This document shows positions 36,927-46,582 of a DNA stretch of 64,000 nt, piece after piece. Source of the stretch: Flavobacterium lacustre. Its GTDB lineage: Bacteria > Bacteroidota > Bacteroidia > Flavobacteriales > Flavobacteriaceae. Where the stretch lies: NCBI RefSeq assembly GCF_027474525.2, contig NZ_CP114882.2, positions 3,388,144 through 3,452,143 of the forward strand, written 5' to 3'. Each line of letters opens with the position of its first letter. Within the stretch, counting starts at the first letter, position 1. The position numbers and the translations under genes are program-made. The notes below the pieces were generated by a model. That model searched no databases. It was not told the origin of the DNA and saw only the letters and a program-made list of their open reading frames with translations.

Positions 36927-37952
36927 ATGAAAAAAATCATTCTATTTATATTCCTATTAGCTTTCCAAATTTTTATATCGTGCTCAAAATCTGAAAACGT
37001 TAATAATCCAATTTCCCAAGTTGGTTATACAATTTCGGGAACTAATATTTTAAATACTGGAAAACCAATTCAATTAATTGGAGCTAATGCTTTTCATTCA
37101 TTTGGAGCAAGTAGCGCTAACAATGATGATATGAAATCATGGAATTTAGATATTACTAGAGAATTTATTGGGAATATAAAAGAAAATCCTATAACCGGCG
37201 ACCCAATTCAGGACTCAAATGGTAGTTGGTTACATTCATTACAAAAAATAGTTGATGGTAATAGATTAAATAATCGGATTACAATCCTCTGTGCTTTTGG
37301 TTGGAATGGTACTTCGGAAACTTTATTTACAGGAAAAATGCCAGCAAAAACTACTTGGTTTACTGACTATAAAACTAGATTGCAAAGTTGGGCAAATCAA
37401 TTTAAAAATCAATCGGATGTTTGGATAGAAGTTTGGAATGAGCCCTATAGATATGATCGAACGGATGAATACACCGATGCAATTTGGATGAATGACATGA
37501 ACGAAATGACTGCAATAATTCGAAATACTGGAAATAAAAATATTATTCTAATTCCTTGTGCAGAGCAAGGGCAAGATGAAAGTGTATTGATAAATAAAGG
37601 AAGTTCCTTTTTATCCAACAAAACCAACATTTTGTTTGACATTCATGCTTACGAAAAATGGCTTTTAGATAGTAATACTTCCATCTCTAGCCGATTAGAT
37701 AATTTACAAACTCATAATTTACCAGTAATTTTTGGAGAAACTGCTCCAATAAATTCAGGTGCTCTTATGAATCCAGAATATTTGTTAAACGAGCTCTATA
37801 ATCGCGGCAAATCCATTTGCGCGTGGACTTGGAAATATGATGAAAATGACAAAGATGCATTGTTAACTTTGGCTGGATTACCAAACAACACCAACAATAA
37901 TAATTGGGGAACAACATTTAGAAACCTTAGTTCAAAAGCGCGAAATCCATAA
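36927..37952 (+). CDS. Cellulase-type (GH5) glycoside hydrolase lipoprotein
   Basis: The protein has 341 residues with a lipoprotein signal: C19 sits in a FISCSKS lipobox. The TIM-barrel enzyme shows the GH5 acid/base E172 in VWNEPY, H240 and Y242 in DIHAYEKW, and the nucleophile E271 in IFGETAP. It should cleave beta-linked glucan or mannan at the cell surface. No SusC/SusD pair or other glycanase lies nearby, and base composition looks more AT-rich than the neighbours, so recent acquisition is possible. It starts 9 bases after the purA terminator. Confidence 0.85.
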   Translation: MKKIILFIFLLAFQIFISCSKSENVNNPISQVGYTISGTNILNTGKPIQLIGANAFHSFGASSANNDDMKSWNLDITREFIGNIKENPITGDPIQDSNGSWLHSLQKIVDGNRLNNRITILCAFGWNGTSETLFTGKMPAKTTWFTDYKTRLQSWANQFKNQSDVWIEVWNEPYRYDRTDEYTDAIWMNDMNEMTAIIRNTGNKNIILIPCAEQGQDESVLINKGSSFLSNKTNILFDIHAYEKWLLDSNTSISSRLDNLQTHNLPVIFGETAPINSGALMNPEYLLNELYNRGKSICAWTWKYDENDKDALLTLAGLPNNTNNNNWGTTFRNLSSKARNP

Positions 37953-37961
37953 TTCAATTCG

Positions 37962-38543
37962 ATGAAAAATCCAAAAATAAAAATACAAAAAACCGAATTA
38001 CTTTCTGATAACTGGTACGTTTTAAACAAAGTAACTTTTGATTATCAAAAAAAAGATACTTCTTTGATTACCCAAAAAAGAGAAGTGTATGATAGAGGAA
38101 ATGGAGCCGCCATTTTGCTTTACAATTCCACACAAAAAACCGTGATTTTAACCCGACAGTTTCGTTTACCAACCTACCTTAATGGAAATAAAACCGGAAT
38201 GATGATTGAAGTTTGTGCCGGTTTATTAGATCAAGACCATCCGGAACAATGCATTATCCGAGAAACCGAAGAAGAAACTGGATACCGACTTTCATCCGTT
38301 CGAAAAGTGTTTGAATCTTATATGTCACCTGGTGCTGTAACGGAGATTTTATATTTCTTTGTAGGAGAATATAATGCCAGCATGAAAGTTAGTGAAGGTG
38401 GCGGAGTTGAACACGAACAAGAAAACATAGATGTTTTAGAATATACTTTTGAAGAAGCCTATGCTATGATCGCATCGGGACAAATAAAAGACGCTAAAAC
38501 AATTATGCTATTGCAATATGCCAAAATTAACGCATTGGTTTAA
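37962..38543 (+). CDS. Nudix hydrolase, GDP-mannose pyrophosphatase (NudK) type
   Basis: The protein has 193 residues. The Nudix box core RETEEETGY is present, following [11 protein letters not shown], as in NudK. The N-terminal strand [13 protein letters not shown] and the late [15 protein letters not shown] segment also fit NudK. E. coli NudK hydrolyses GDP-mannose and related nucleotide sugars. It starts 9 bases after the GH5 gene, but a functional link is not shown. It converges on an MFS gene with 11 bases between stops. Confidence 0.85.
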   Translation: MKNPKIKIQKTELLSDNWYVLNKVTFDYQKKDTSLITQKREVYDRGNGAAILLYNSTQKTVILTRQFRLPTYLNGNKTGMMIEVCAGLLDQDHPEQCIIRETEEETGYRLSSVRKVFESYMSPGAVTEILYFFVGEYNASMKVSEGGGVEHEQENIDVLEYTFEEAYAMIASGQIKDAKTIMLLQYAKINALV

Positions 38544-38554
38544 TTTAAAGCAAC

Positions 38555-39775
38555 TTATTCTTTGATTGTTTTCTTTTTCAAATTAGGTAAAAAGAAAGCA
38601 ATAATCCCAATCAAAGGCAAATAAGCACAAAGATAATAGACATAAGTAATACTGGTATGATCGGCTAGATTACCCAACAAAGCTGATCCTAATCCACCCA
38701 TTCCAAAAGCAAATCCATAAAAAAGTCCGGAAACCATACCCAGTTTTTTAGGCAATAATTCTTGAGCATACACTAATATTGCAGGGAAAGCCGATGAAAT
38801 AATTACTCCAATTACAACTGATAAAATCCCTGTCCAAAATAAATCTACAAAGGGCAATAATAAAGTAAAAGGTGCTGCTCCCAATACTGAAAACCAAATC
38901 ACATATTTTCGTCCAAATTTATCGCCCAAAGGCCCCCCAATTAATGTTCCCACAGCACAAGCCGCCAAAAACAACACCAAATGAAATTGTGCTTCCTGAA
39001 CCGATAAATGGAATTTTTCTATTAGATAAAAAGTAAAATAACTGGACATACTGGCCATGTAAAAAAACTTTGAAAATATCAAAACCAATAATATAGCTAC
39101 TGAAATAACTATTTTGGTTTGGCTCAGATTAGGCAAATCAATAACTGCTTTCTTGGTCGCTCTTAAACTTAAATGATTTTGGTACCAAAGCGCAATTCTG
39201 CTTAAAACCAACAAGCCAATTATGGCCACCAACACAAACCAAATAATGTAATATTGCGTGTTAGGAACTACAATCAAAGCAACTAATAACGGCCCAATAG
39301 CAGTTCCGGCATTTCCTCCTAATTGAAAAATAGATTGCGCCAAACCACGCTTTCCTCCGGATGCCAAAAAGGAAATTCTGGAAGCTTCGGGATGAAAAAT
39401 AGAAGAACCTATTCCGACCAAAACTACCGAAACAATAATCATGGAAAAATTGGATGCGTATGACAACAGTACAATCCCCGATAAAGTAAAAAGCATTCCG
39501 AAGATTTGAGAAAAAGGCTTTGGTTTTTTATCTGTGTACAACCCCACAACCGGTTGCAAAATAGAAGCTGCCAATTGATAAGCCAAAGTGATTAATCCGA
39601 TTTGGGTAAAGGTTAGATTAAAATTTTCCTTTAAAATTGGGTACGAAGCAGGAATTACTGCTTGCAATAAATCATTCAATAAATGGGCAAATGCAATTGA
39701 AAATAATATTGGATAAACTGTTTTTTGAACTATAATTGTTGACTCTGAAGAAGTGGCAGCACTGGAAGAACTCAT
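38555..39775 (-). CDS. MFS transporter, fosmidomycin-resistance (Fsr) type
   Basis: The protein has 406 residues and about twelve membrane helices. The N-terminal half has FAHLLNDLLQAVIPASYPIL and the loop GLYTDKKPKPF between helices 2 and 3, then HPEASRISFLASGGKRGLAQS, a hallmark of Fsr-type exporters. The second half has GGPLGDKFGRKY. Substrate is uncertain: Fsr relatives export fosmidomycin and other small molecules. It stands alone on its strand beside an AEC transporter. Confidence 0.85.
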   Translation of the reverse strand: MSSSSAATSSESTIIVQKTVYPILFSIAFAHLLNDLLQAVIPASYPILKENFNLTFTQIGLITLAYQLAASILQPVVGLYTDKKPKPFSQIFGMLFTLSGIVLLSYASNFSMIIVSVVLVGIGSSIFHPEASRISFLASGGKRGLAQSIFQLGGNAGTAIGPLLVALIVVPNTQYYIIWFVLVAIIGLLVLSRIALWYQNHLSLRATKKAVIDLPNLSQTKIVISVAILLVLIFSKFFYMASMSSYFTFYLIEKFHLSVQEAQFHLVLFLAACAVGTLIGGPLGDKFGRKYVIWFSVLGAAPFTLLLPFVDLFWTGILSVVIGVIISSAFPAILVYAQELLPKKLGMVSGLFYGFAFGMGGLGSALLGNLADHTSITYVYYLCAYLPLIGIIAFFLPNLKKKTIKE

Positions 39776-39819
39776 GTTTAAAATCTAATTAAAAAATTGA
39801 GCTTACTTAAAAATGACTT

Positions 39820-40731
39820 TTAAATAAACTGTACTATAAAATACCAAAATAATAAGGTGACAAATGAGATTGGTATTCCAAAACCAATCATCATACTGCT
39901 CAATCTGGGTTTTAACCCATGGGAAGAAGCTAGTATACAAGCTGTAATCATTGGTGCCATAGCGGATTCCATTATGGCAACCTGAATGCTTTTTGTATGC
40001 TGCTGCAAAAGTACGACATATAACAAGTAGAACATGGCGGGAGTTATCACTAATTTATACAAAAGCCCCAATCCTAAAAATTTCCAATGCTGACTTTTTC
40101 TGTCAAAACGTAATTGCAAACCAACAGAAAGCATTGCCAAAGGAGTCATGGTACTTCCTATTTTTTGTAAAACAAACTCAACATATTCATGAAAATCAAA
40201 ACCCAGAATATTCATCACACAAGCCAAAATAAAAGTAATAAAAGGTGGGAATAAAAGTATCTTTTTCGCAATATGAAATCCGTTTGGACTTCCGGAAGAA
40301 AATAACGTCGCGACCAAAATCCCTAAAGTAGAAAGAACAACAAAAGAACCTGGCTGATCCACTAAGATTGCCGTTTTCATCCCTTCTTCTCCATATAACG
40401 CTTGAATTATGGGAAATCCTAAAAAAGAAGTATTTCCTAAACCTGCAGTTATAATCAGACATCCTATAAGCTTTTTCGACCATCCAAACTTTTTTCCTAA
40501 AAGGCTAAACAGCAAGTACGAAACGATAAAACCAATCCAAGCCACACTAATGGGAAAGAGCAAATCGTTGCTCCATTTTATTTTCGGAATGTAATATAAA
40601 GCTAATGCAGGAAGGCAGATATAAATAACAATCCTATTTAAAATCTTGTACGTGTTTTTAGGGAATCGTTTTACATTTTGCAATACAATTCCGAGTAGTA
40701 AAAAAACAAAGATTAAAACGAAGTTAAACAT
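39820..40731 (-). CDS. AEC-family (auxin efflux carrier-like) transporter
   Basis: The protein has 303 residues in two halves of five membrane helices. GLGNTSFLGFPIIQALYG in the middle of the first half and SMTPLAMLSVGLQLRF in the second half match bacterial AEC carriers, which move malate, malonate and other organic anions. It lies 44 bases upstream of the Fsr-like gene on the same strand. No carboxylate pathway gene is adjacent. Confidence 0.87.
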   Translation of the reverse strand: MFNFVLIFVFLLLGIVLQNVKRFPKNTYKILNRIVIYICLPALALYYIPKIKWSNDLLFPISVAWIGFIVSYLLFSLLGKKFGWSKKLIGCLIITAGLGNTSFLGFPIIQALYGEEGMKTAILVDQPGSFVVLSTLGILVATLFSSGSPNGFHIAKKILLFPPFITFILACVMNILGFDFHEYVEFVLQKIGSTMTPLAMLSVGLQLRFDRKSQHWKFLGLGLLYKLVITPAMFYLLYVVLLQQHTKSIQVAIMESAMAPMITACILASSHGLKPRLSSMMIGFGIPISFVTLLFWYFIVQFI

Positions 40732-40916
40732 AAGGCTTCAAAGATATTGACTAATTTATTGATTTCACAACATATAAATACAAAAAGCCCTTTTATTTAA
40801 ATAATTCCCCAATTAACACCTATTACTTTCATTAAAAAATCAATTTAACTAATTCTTCTTCAAAAAATAAATTAATTCACATTTAAGCGTTAATTTTACT
40901 AAAATGATTTTAGGCT

Positions 40917-42017
40917 TTGGAAAACAAAAATAAAAAACAGTCATCCCTTTTCGAGAAAGCTGGTATAGCACCTCCAAAAATTATCAGTTCAAATGTTGTA
41001 AATCAAATTCAACAATTCCGAAAAATTCAACCGTCATCACAGGAATTGATTGATGGAATTTTAGCCGGAAATATTGCTACTTTAAGTCGGGCAATAACTT
41101 TAGTGGAAAGTACAAATACAAGTCATTTGGCGAAAGCCAACGAAGTAATAAATTCTTGTTTACCACATGCTAATAAATCAGTTCGAATAGGAATTACAGG
41201 TGTTCCCGGTGTTGGAAAAAGTACTTTTATTGAAGCTTTCGGCAAATATTTGACTGGCTTAGGAAAGAAAGTTGCCGTTCTGGCCGTAGATCCAAGCAGT
41301 ACGATTTCTCACGGAAGTATTTTGGGTGATAAAACGAGAATGGAAGAATTGGTTAAAGACAAAAATGCCTATATCCGACCTTCGGCTTCGGGCGAAACAT
41401 TGGGCGGTGTGGCCCGAAAAACACGAGAAACTATCACACTCTGCGAGGCTTGTGGTTTTGATACCATCATCATAGAAACTGTTGGTGTTGGCCAAAGCGA
41501 AACTGCTGTACACAGTATGGTCGATTTTTTTTTACTGCTAAAAATAGCGGGTGCCGGGGATGAATTACAAGGCATCAAACGCGGTATTATGGAAATGGCC
41601 GATGCGATAGTCATCAACAAAGCCGATGGCGATAATATTAAAAAAGCCAATCTAGCAAAAGTAGAGTTCAACAGGGCATTGCATTTATTTCCTGCCAAAA
41701 AATCAGGTTGGACACCAACAACGGCAACTTGCAGTGCAATTACACATGAAGGAATTCCGGAGGTTTGGGATACTATTCAGCTGTTTTTGGAACGGACTAA
41801 ATCCAATCAGTATTTTTTTGAAAAAAGAAAAGAGCAAAACCAATATTGGATGTTAGAAACCATCAATGAACAATTAAAATCGGATTTTTATAACCAAATT
41901 GAAATTCAAAAGGCATTAGATACAACCAAAAAAGCGGTGCAAAATGATGAAATATCACCCTTTGCAGCCGCTCAACAATTATTAAATCTTTATCGGGATT
42001 CTAAAAAACAAATCTAA
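40917..42017 (+). CDS. meaB: MeaB-type GTPase, methylmalonyl-CoA mutase accessory protein
   Basis: The protein has 366 residues. Walker A is GVPGVGKS at 95-102 (K101), switch region DPSSTISHGSILGDKTRM follows, and ETVGVGQSE and VINKADGDN complete the G1-G4 motifs. MeaB protects and reactivates adenosylcobalamin-dependent methylmalonyl-CoA mutase. The mutase itself is not in this window. The start codon is TTG. It converges on the small acidic gene with 12 bases between stops. Confidence 0.92.
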   Translation: MENKNKKQSSLFEKAGIAPPKIISSNVVNQIQQFRKIQPSSQELIDGILAGNIATLSRAITLVESTNTSHLAKANEVINSCLPHANKSVRIGITGVPGVGKSTFIEAFGKYLTGLGKKVAVLAVDPSSTISHGSILGDKTRMEELVKDKNAYIRPSASGETLGGVARKTRETITLCEACGFDTIIIETVGVGQSETAVHSMVDFFLLLKIAGAGDELQGIKRGIMEMADAIVINKADGDNIKKANLAKVEFNRALHLFPAKKSGWTPTTATCSAITHEGIPEVWDTIQLFLERTKSNQYFFEKRKEQNQYWMLETINEQLKSDFYNQIEIQKALDTTKKAVQNDEISPFAAAQQLLNLYRDSKKQI

Positions 42018-42029
42018 AATACTACTGGA

Positions 42030-42257
42030 TTACTCTTCGTAGCGACCAATTTCACGATCATAAAACTCATTCGCAAGCACTATTAATCCTTCCATTTCAG
42101 CATTCAATTCCGCTTCGTCAAGATCTTCGGCTTCTTCCATGAATTCTACTTCATCGTCTTTTAGATTGATAATAAATCTTGGATAATCAAGGTGAATAAT
42201 GAAAATATCATCTGGAAAATCAGTATTGTCGCCTAGTAAAAATTTTGGTAGTTCCAT
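42030..42257 (-). CDS. Small acidic protein of 75 residues, unknown function
   Basis: It is a strongly acidic short protein (MEEAEDLDEAELNAEMEG in the second half) with a hydrophobic patch near residues 17-30. No domain is recognised. It is intact, has its own start and stop, and lies between meaB and the SPFH gene on the minus strand. Small Flavobacteriia proteins of this kind are usually conserved, but I cannot name this one. Confidence 0.6.
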   Translation of the reverse strand: MELPKFLLGDNTDFPDDIFIIHLDYPRFIINLKDDEVEFMEEAEDLDEAELNAEMEGLIVLANEFYDREIGRYEE

Positions 42258-42319
42258 AATTAGTGTTTAATCTGTTATTTAAAATTGGGTTATTCGATTC
42301 ACCGAATAACGGTATAAAT

Positions 42320-43228
42320 CTATTTATCAGAAAGAATAACGGGTGCATTTCCTTTACCATTCATAAAAATAATTTTGGTATTTGGAGATGCTGCTAATTC
42401 TTTTTGCGCTTTTATTTGTTCGTACTGCAATTGTTTATCTGATAATCCGGTAGAAATAATTCTTTGATAATCAGCAATACCTTGTGCTTCCACTCTTTTA
42501 CGTTCTGCTTCCTGTTTTTCTTTTTGCAAAATAAAAGTCATTTTTTGAGCATCTTGTTCGGCATTAATTTTACTTTCAATTGATGCTTTTACCGAAGTTG
42601 GAAGATTGATATTTCGAATTAATAATTGCTCCAAAACTAAGCCTCTGGATTTAAAATCAGTTTCAATAGTTTTAAAAATACGTTGCTGAAATTCATTTCT
42701 TTTGGTCGAATATAAAGCGACTGCATCATAATAAACAGCGTTATCACGAATACGGGTTCGGGTTATGGGACGCACAATCTTATCAGAATAGTCAACACCA
42801 ATTTGCTTGAAAATAATTGGAGCATCTTGGGGAGAAACACGATACAGAACCGTTAAATCAATCACGACTTCAAGCCCGTCATTCGATAAAACGCGTATGG
42901 CATCATCGCCGCCTTGAGCACCTTCGTCATGAATCGCAGACATCGTATAATTTTGCGTCTGAACATCAAAAACAGTTATATCCAAAAGTGGGTTTATCAT
43001 ATGCAATCCACTTTCCAGAATTTCGGGTTCCACATTTCCGTAAAGGGATTTAACACCTACTTTACCTGCATCAATTTGCTTTACCATGGCCGAAAAAAGT
43101 CCCAAAACAATGATCAAAACACCAATAATTTTAAGAATACCGGAGAATTTAGAAAACTGATTTACATTGTTTTTCAAAGAGAAACTTACAATCAATAAAA
43201 TTATTCCAAGAATAATAAATACAATCAT
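42320..43228 (-). CDS. SPFH-domain (prohibitin-like) membrane protein
   Basis: The protein has 302 residues with two N-terminal hydrophobic segments (residues 2-16 and 29-48). The SPFH/band-7 domain follows, with the segment SGLHMINPLLDITVFDVQTQ and then GLEVVIDLTVLYRV; a coiled-coil with EQDAQKM and KQEAERKRVEAQG extends to near the C-terminus. Such proteins form membrane-associated rings that scaffold proteases or lipid domains. The partner is not apparent here. Confidence 0.88.
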   Translation of the reverse strand: MIVFIILGIILLIVSFSLKNNVNQFSKFSGILKIIGVLIIVLGLFSAMVKQIDAGKVGVKSLYGNVEPEILESGLHMINPLLDITVFDVQTQNYTMSAIHDEGAQGGDDAIRVLSNDGLEVVIDLTVLYRVSPQDAPIIFKQIGVDYSDKIVRPITRTRIRDNAVYYDAVALYSTKRNEFQQRIFKTIETDFKSRGLVLEQLLIRNINLPTSVKASIESKINAEQDAQKMTFILQKEKQEAERKRVEAQGIADYQRIISTGLSDKQLQYEQIKAQKELAASPNTKIIFMNGKGNAPVILSDK

Positions 43229-43295
43229 TTTTTTTTATTTAGTTGGTTAGTTATTATGCCCGTTAGACGACAAAACGATACCGAAGTTACACATT

Positions 43296-44687
43296 CTAAC
43301 CGATTTCAGAAGCATTATTTTCTTTAGCTAATTTACCCGTTAATCGCGCAAAGCGAATATACAAAAATAAAGCCGCAGCTGATAATCCCGCGAGAAGTCC
43401 TATCCAGATTCCTACTGCCTGTAATGATGTATATTTTCCTAAATAATAAGAAATAGGAAAACCGATTACCCAATACGCCACAAAAGTAATGTACATGGGA
43501 ATTTTCACGTCTTGTAATCCCCGTAATGCGCCTAAAACTACAACTTGAATTCCATCCGAAATTTGGAAAACAGCAGCGACCAAAAGCAGTTTCGCCGTTA
43601 TTATGATAATTTCCTGATTGTCTAATACTTGTGTTGAATCACTCATATTCAAAAACAAATGAGGCAAATAATTATGAAAAACTACGAAAATGATTCCGAA
43701 AAAAGTTTCTAAAATAATTGCCAATAAAAATATTGACCGAGCAACAACAATTAAGTTTTTATAGTCATTCATGCCTTTGCTGTGACTCACCCGAATCATC
43801 GCCGTAACACTTAGTCCCATTGCAACCATAAAAGTCGATGATGCCAGCGTAAGCGCAATCTGATTGGCTGCCTGGCTGTTTTTTCCCAAAGAACCCGAAA
43901 GCCAAATTGCAGCGGTAAACAAAGTGACTTCAAACAACATTTGCATCGCCGATGGTAAACCCAAATTGATAATTTTTTTCAGAATTGATTTTCGAATTTC
44001 CTTGAAACTGAAATTTTTAAAATACCGTTTGAAAGCTTCATTTTTTCGCAACAGCAAATCCATAAAAACCACCATCATAATCCTGGAAATAACTGTTCCT
44101 AATGCAGCACCAAGAATACCCAGTTTTGGAAAAACCCAAACACCGTATATCAATACATAATTAAAAAAGATATGAACCACATTTGCCATAAAAATAGCAT
44201 ACATCGAATATTTAGTTTTGGCTAATCCATCTGCAAATTGTTTATATCCCTGATACATAATCACCGGAATCAAAGAGAAAGCAACCCAGTCAATATATGG
44301 TGCGGCCATGTCAGCAACGGCTTTGGGCTGATGCATCATATACATAATTTGTTTTGATAAAACCGTAAGAATAAACAAGACAACCCCCAGAACAGTGCAC
44401 AAAAGCAAGCCATGATGAAAGGTAGAACGAATTTTTTTATCATCTTTTTCCGCATCCGCTTCAGCAACCAAAGGTGTAATTGCTGTCGAAAATCCAATTC
44501 CTAAAGACAATGCGATAAAAATAAAACTATTACCTAACGAAACCGCTGCCAACTCAGTAGAGCCAAGGTTTCCCACCATAAAATTATCAACAATTCCTAT
44601 CAAAGTATGACCCAGCATTCCTAGAATTACAGGATAAGCTAATTTTATATTGTATGAAAACTCTTTGGTATATTGAACTAAATTCAC
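43296..44687 (-). CDS. MATE-family multidrug/toxin efflux transporter
   Basis: The protein has 463 residues with twelve membrane helices in two MatE repeats. The first repeat includes VILGMLGHTLIGIVDNFMVGNLGSTELAAVSLG, and the second LGKNSQAANQIALTLAS. The start codon is GTG. A -7 element TACCTTTG at 44707-44714 lies just upstream. Substrates are unknown, and coupling to Na+ or H+ cannot be read. Confidence 0.92.
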   Translation of the reverse strand: MNLVQYTKEFSYNIKLAYPVILGMLGHTLIGIVDNFMVGNLGSTELAAVSLGNSFIFIALSLGIGFSTAITPLVAEADAEKDDKKIRSTFHHGLLLCTVLGVVLFILTVLSKQIMYMMHQPKAVADMAAPYIDWVAFSLIPVIMYQGYKQFADGLAKTKYSMYAIFMANVVHIFFNYVLIYGVWVFPKLGILGAALGTVISRIMMVVFMDLLLRKNEAFKRYFKNFSFKEIRKSILKKIINLGLPSAMQMLFEVTLFTAAIWLSGSLGKNSQAANQIALTLASSTFMVAMGLSVTAMIRVSHSKGMNDYKNLIVVARSIFLLAIILETFFGIIFVVFHNYLPHLFLNMSDSTQVLDNQEIIIITAKLLLVAAVFQISDGIQVVVLGALRGLQDVKIPMYITFVAYWVIGFPISYYLGKYTSLQAVGIWIGLLAGLSAAALFLYIRFARLTGKLAKENNASEIG

Positions 44688-44706
44688 TTTATTATTTTTT
44701 AGTTGG

Positions 44707-44714
44707 CAAAGGTA
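44707..44714 (-). promoter_or_regulatory. -7 promoter element for the MATE gene
   Basis: TACCTTTG on the minus strand matches TAnnTTTG, 19 bases before the GTG start. Confidence 0.55.
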
Positions 44715-44833
44715 ATTAGAAGGAATTGATTCTGTCTATAGATTTCGAATAATAAGTCCCATTTATCAATAAAGAGTCGTAATTATATAACAAAACCAAC
44801 TAATTCTATAACAACTCCTCACTTTTGCGGTCC

Positions 44834-44841
44834 TACTTTTG
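44834..44841 (+). promoter_or_regulatory. -7 promoter element for the outer-membrane protein gene
   Basis: TACTTTTG matches TAnnTTTG. The leader would be about 38 bases. Confidence 0.55.
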
Positions 44842-44885
44842 TAGTGTTAAACAATTAAAATTATATAACCCCAAAAATTAAGATT

Positions 44886-45434
44886 ATGAAAAGTACAGCA
44901 ACAATTAAAATACTATTGGTATTAGCGATATCCCTATTTTACACTAATAGTAGTTCAGCACAAGAAAAAAACACTACCGAATACGATCAGGGATTTCGTT
45001 TAGGCGTTGGTTTAAACGCAGGATACGCGCTTAATGATCCGTATAAATTAACTTTAGGAGCCGATGCCAGATTACAATATGATTTGACCAAAAGATATTC
45101 CTTAACGTTAACAACCGGATTTTCGAACTTATTTGTGAGTCAATCGGATGGAGCAGATTTAGGATTCATTCCCGCTAAAGTAGGTCTTAAAGCTTTCGTA
45201 TGGAATGACGAATTTTATGTAATGGGTGAAGCAGGAGCCGCTTTTGCTGTCACCAATAACTACAACCAAACGTCTCTACTTTTAGCGCCAAGTATTGGTT
45301 ATGCTACAAAATACATCGATGTTTCGTTGCGATATGAGCACTATTCTGACTTCCAAAAATTGAATAATAATAGAACAACAGGAAAAGGTGTAGGACAATT
45401 AGGCGTTCGTTTAGCTTATGGTTTCCAACTGTAA
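44886..45434 (+). CDS. Small outer-membrane beta-barrel protein
   Basis: The protein has 182 residues with a signal peptide ending near residue 25 (SSSAQ). The mature part is a run of amphipathic strands (YSLTLTTGFSNLFV, YATKYIDVSLRYEHY) finishing LGVRLAYGFQL, like a small eight-stranded barrel of the OmpA/OmpX kind. Function unknown. A clear terminator follows. It is divergent from the MATE gene. Confidence 0.78.
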   Translation: MKSTATIKILLVLAISLFYTNSSSAQEKNTTEYDQGFRLGVGLNAGYALNDPYKLTLGADARLQYDLTKRYSLTLTTGFSNLFVSQSDGADLGFIPAKVGLKAFVWNDEFYVMGEAGAAFAVTNNYNQTSLLLAPSIGYATKYIDVSLRYEHYSDFQKLNNNRTTGKGVGQLGVRLAYGFQL

Positions 45435-45451
45435 AACAAAATCATATTCCT

Positions 45452-45483
45452 AAAAATGCGCTGTAATTCAGCGCATTTTTTTT
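45452..45483 (+). terminator. Intrinsic terminator of the outer-membrane protein gene
   Basis: AAAATGCGCTG and CAGCGCATTTT pair around a TAATT loop, followed by a T run. Confidence 0.88.
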
Positions 45484-45560
45484 GTGAAATAAAATCTGGT
45501 TTTCCGCTTATGAATCTCACAAATTACCGCATTTATATCAAAGGAATGCTGTATTTTTGA

Positions 45561-45707
45561 AGAGCTAAATCCAGCTGTACGTTACAATCTTTTTCAATAA
45601 ATTATTTTTTTCAACGTCCCGTCAGGAGCTTCCTTTGGTCGCTCTGCCAGAACAAGAAAAAATATAATTTCTTTTCAAAAGGATTTTCACTTCCATCTGG
45701 GCTAAGA
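45561..45707 (+). repeat. Interspersed intergenic repeat, copy A
   Basis: Starting at AGAGCTAAATCCAGCT, this stretch runs through AGGAGCTTCC, TTGGTCGCTCT and ends at CCATCTGGGCTAAG. The reverse complement of 57980-58126 matches it over its whole length in the same order of words, with mismatches between. It ends 25 bases before the next start codon. No coding potential is seen. It resembles intergenic repeats I associate with Flavobacterium genomes. Confidence 0.75.
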
Positions 45708-45732
45708 CATTCATTTTCAAAACAGCATTTCA

Positions 45733-46578
45733 ATGGAAAAATTCACACTCGAATTACTATTTCACATCATCGGAATTGGTTCCGCATCCGGTTTAATTTA
45801 CAAAGACAACACTTTATTTATAATTGGCGACAACAGCGGATTTCTCTATGAATACGCATTTGACGCCAAAGATTTAAAGCGTCATCCAATACTTCAAAAC
45901 CCATTGGAAAACACACCCAAAAAAAACAAAGCCGATTTTGAAGCGATTACCTATTTCGATAATCGATTTTATATTTTCGGTTCCGGTTCTACTGAAAACC
46001 GAAATAAAATGATTGAAGTCAATTCCGAAAATAAAGAAAATACCACAACAACCGATTTGACCGATTTGTATTCCGTAATGCAAAGTTTTGGCGAAATAAA
46101 ACCCGAAGATTTCAATATTGAAGGAGCAATTTACAATGGCGAAACTTGGTTTTTATTCAATCGAGGCAACGGAAAATCAAATAAAAATGTCGTTTTCACC
46201 ATTACAGGAAAAAATCTGACCAATGAATTTAATATCCTTTCGAACGCCTACAAACTTCCCAAAATCAAAGGAGTTCGTTGCAGTTTCACCGATGCCATTT
46301 TGGTAGAAAACAAAATTTATTTTTTGGCCACAGCCGAAGATACCGAATCAACATATGCTGACGGCGAAGTTTTGGGAAGTCTAATTGGCAGCATTGACAT
46401 CGAAACTATGAAAATAGATTTCACCAAAAAAATTAGCAGCACCCACAAATTCGAAGGCTTAACCGTATTCAAAAACACCAATCAAACCATCGAATTACTG
46501 CTCTGCGAAGACAAAGATTCTGATGTTTTAGAAACTGCTATTTATAAATTAACTTTAGATAAAAACTTTAAAAATTAA
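45733..46578 (+). CDS. DUF6929-like beta-propeller protein
   Basis: The protein has 281 residues and no signal peptide. Repeated strand patterns such as [41 protein letters not shown] and [18 protein letters not shown] suggest a propeller of about five to six blades, and the DFEAI and FEGL words are the repeating core. A DUF6929 relationship is likely but not certain. The SDR gene starts 4 bases after its stop, so both are probably co-transcribed. Confidence 0.65.
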   Translation: MEKFTLELLFHIIGIGSASGLIYKDNTLFIIGDNSGFLYEYAFDAKDLKRHPILQNPLENTPKKNKADFEAITYFDNRFYIFGSGSTENRNKMIEVNSENKENTTTTDLTDLYSVMQSFGEIKPEDFNIEGAIYNGETWFLFNRGNGKSNKNVVFTITGKNLTNEFNILSNAYKLPKIKGVRCSFTDAILVENKIYFLATAEDTESTYADGEVLGSLIGSIDIETMKIDFTKKISSTHKFEGLTVFKNTNQTIELLLCEDKDSDVLETAIYKLTLDKNFKN

Positions 46579-46582
46579 AAAA

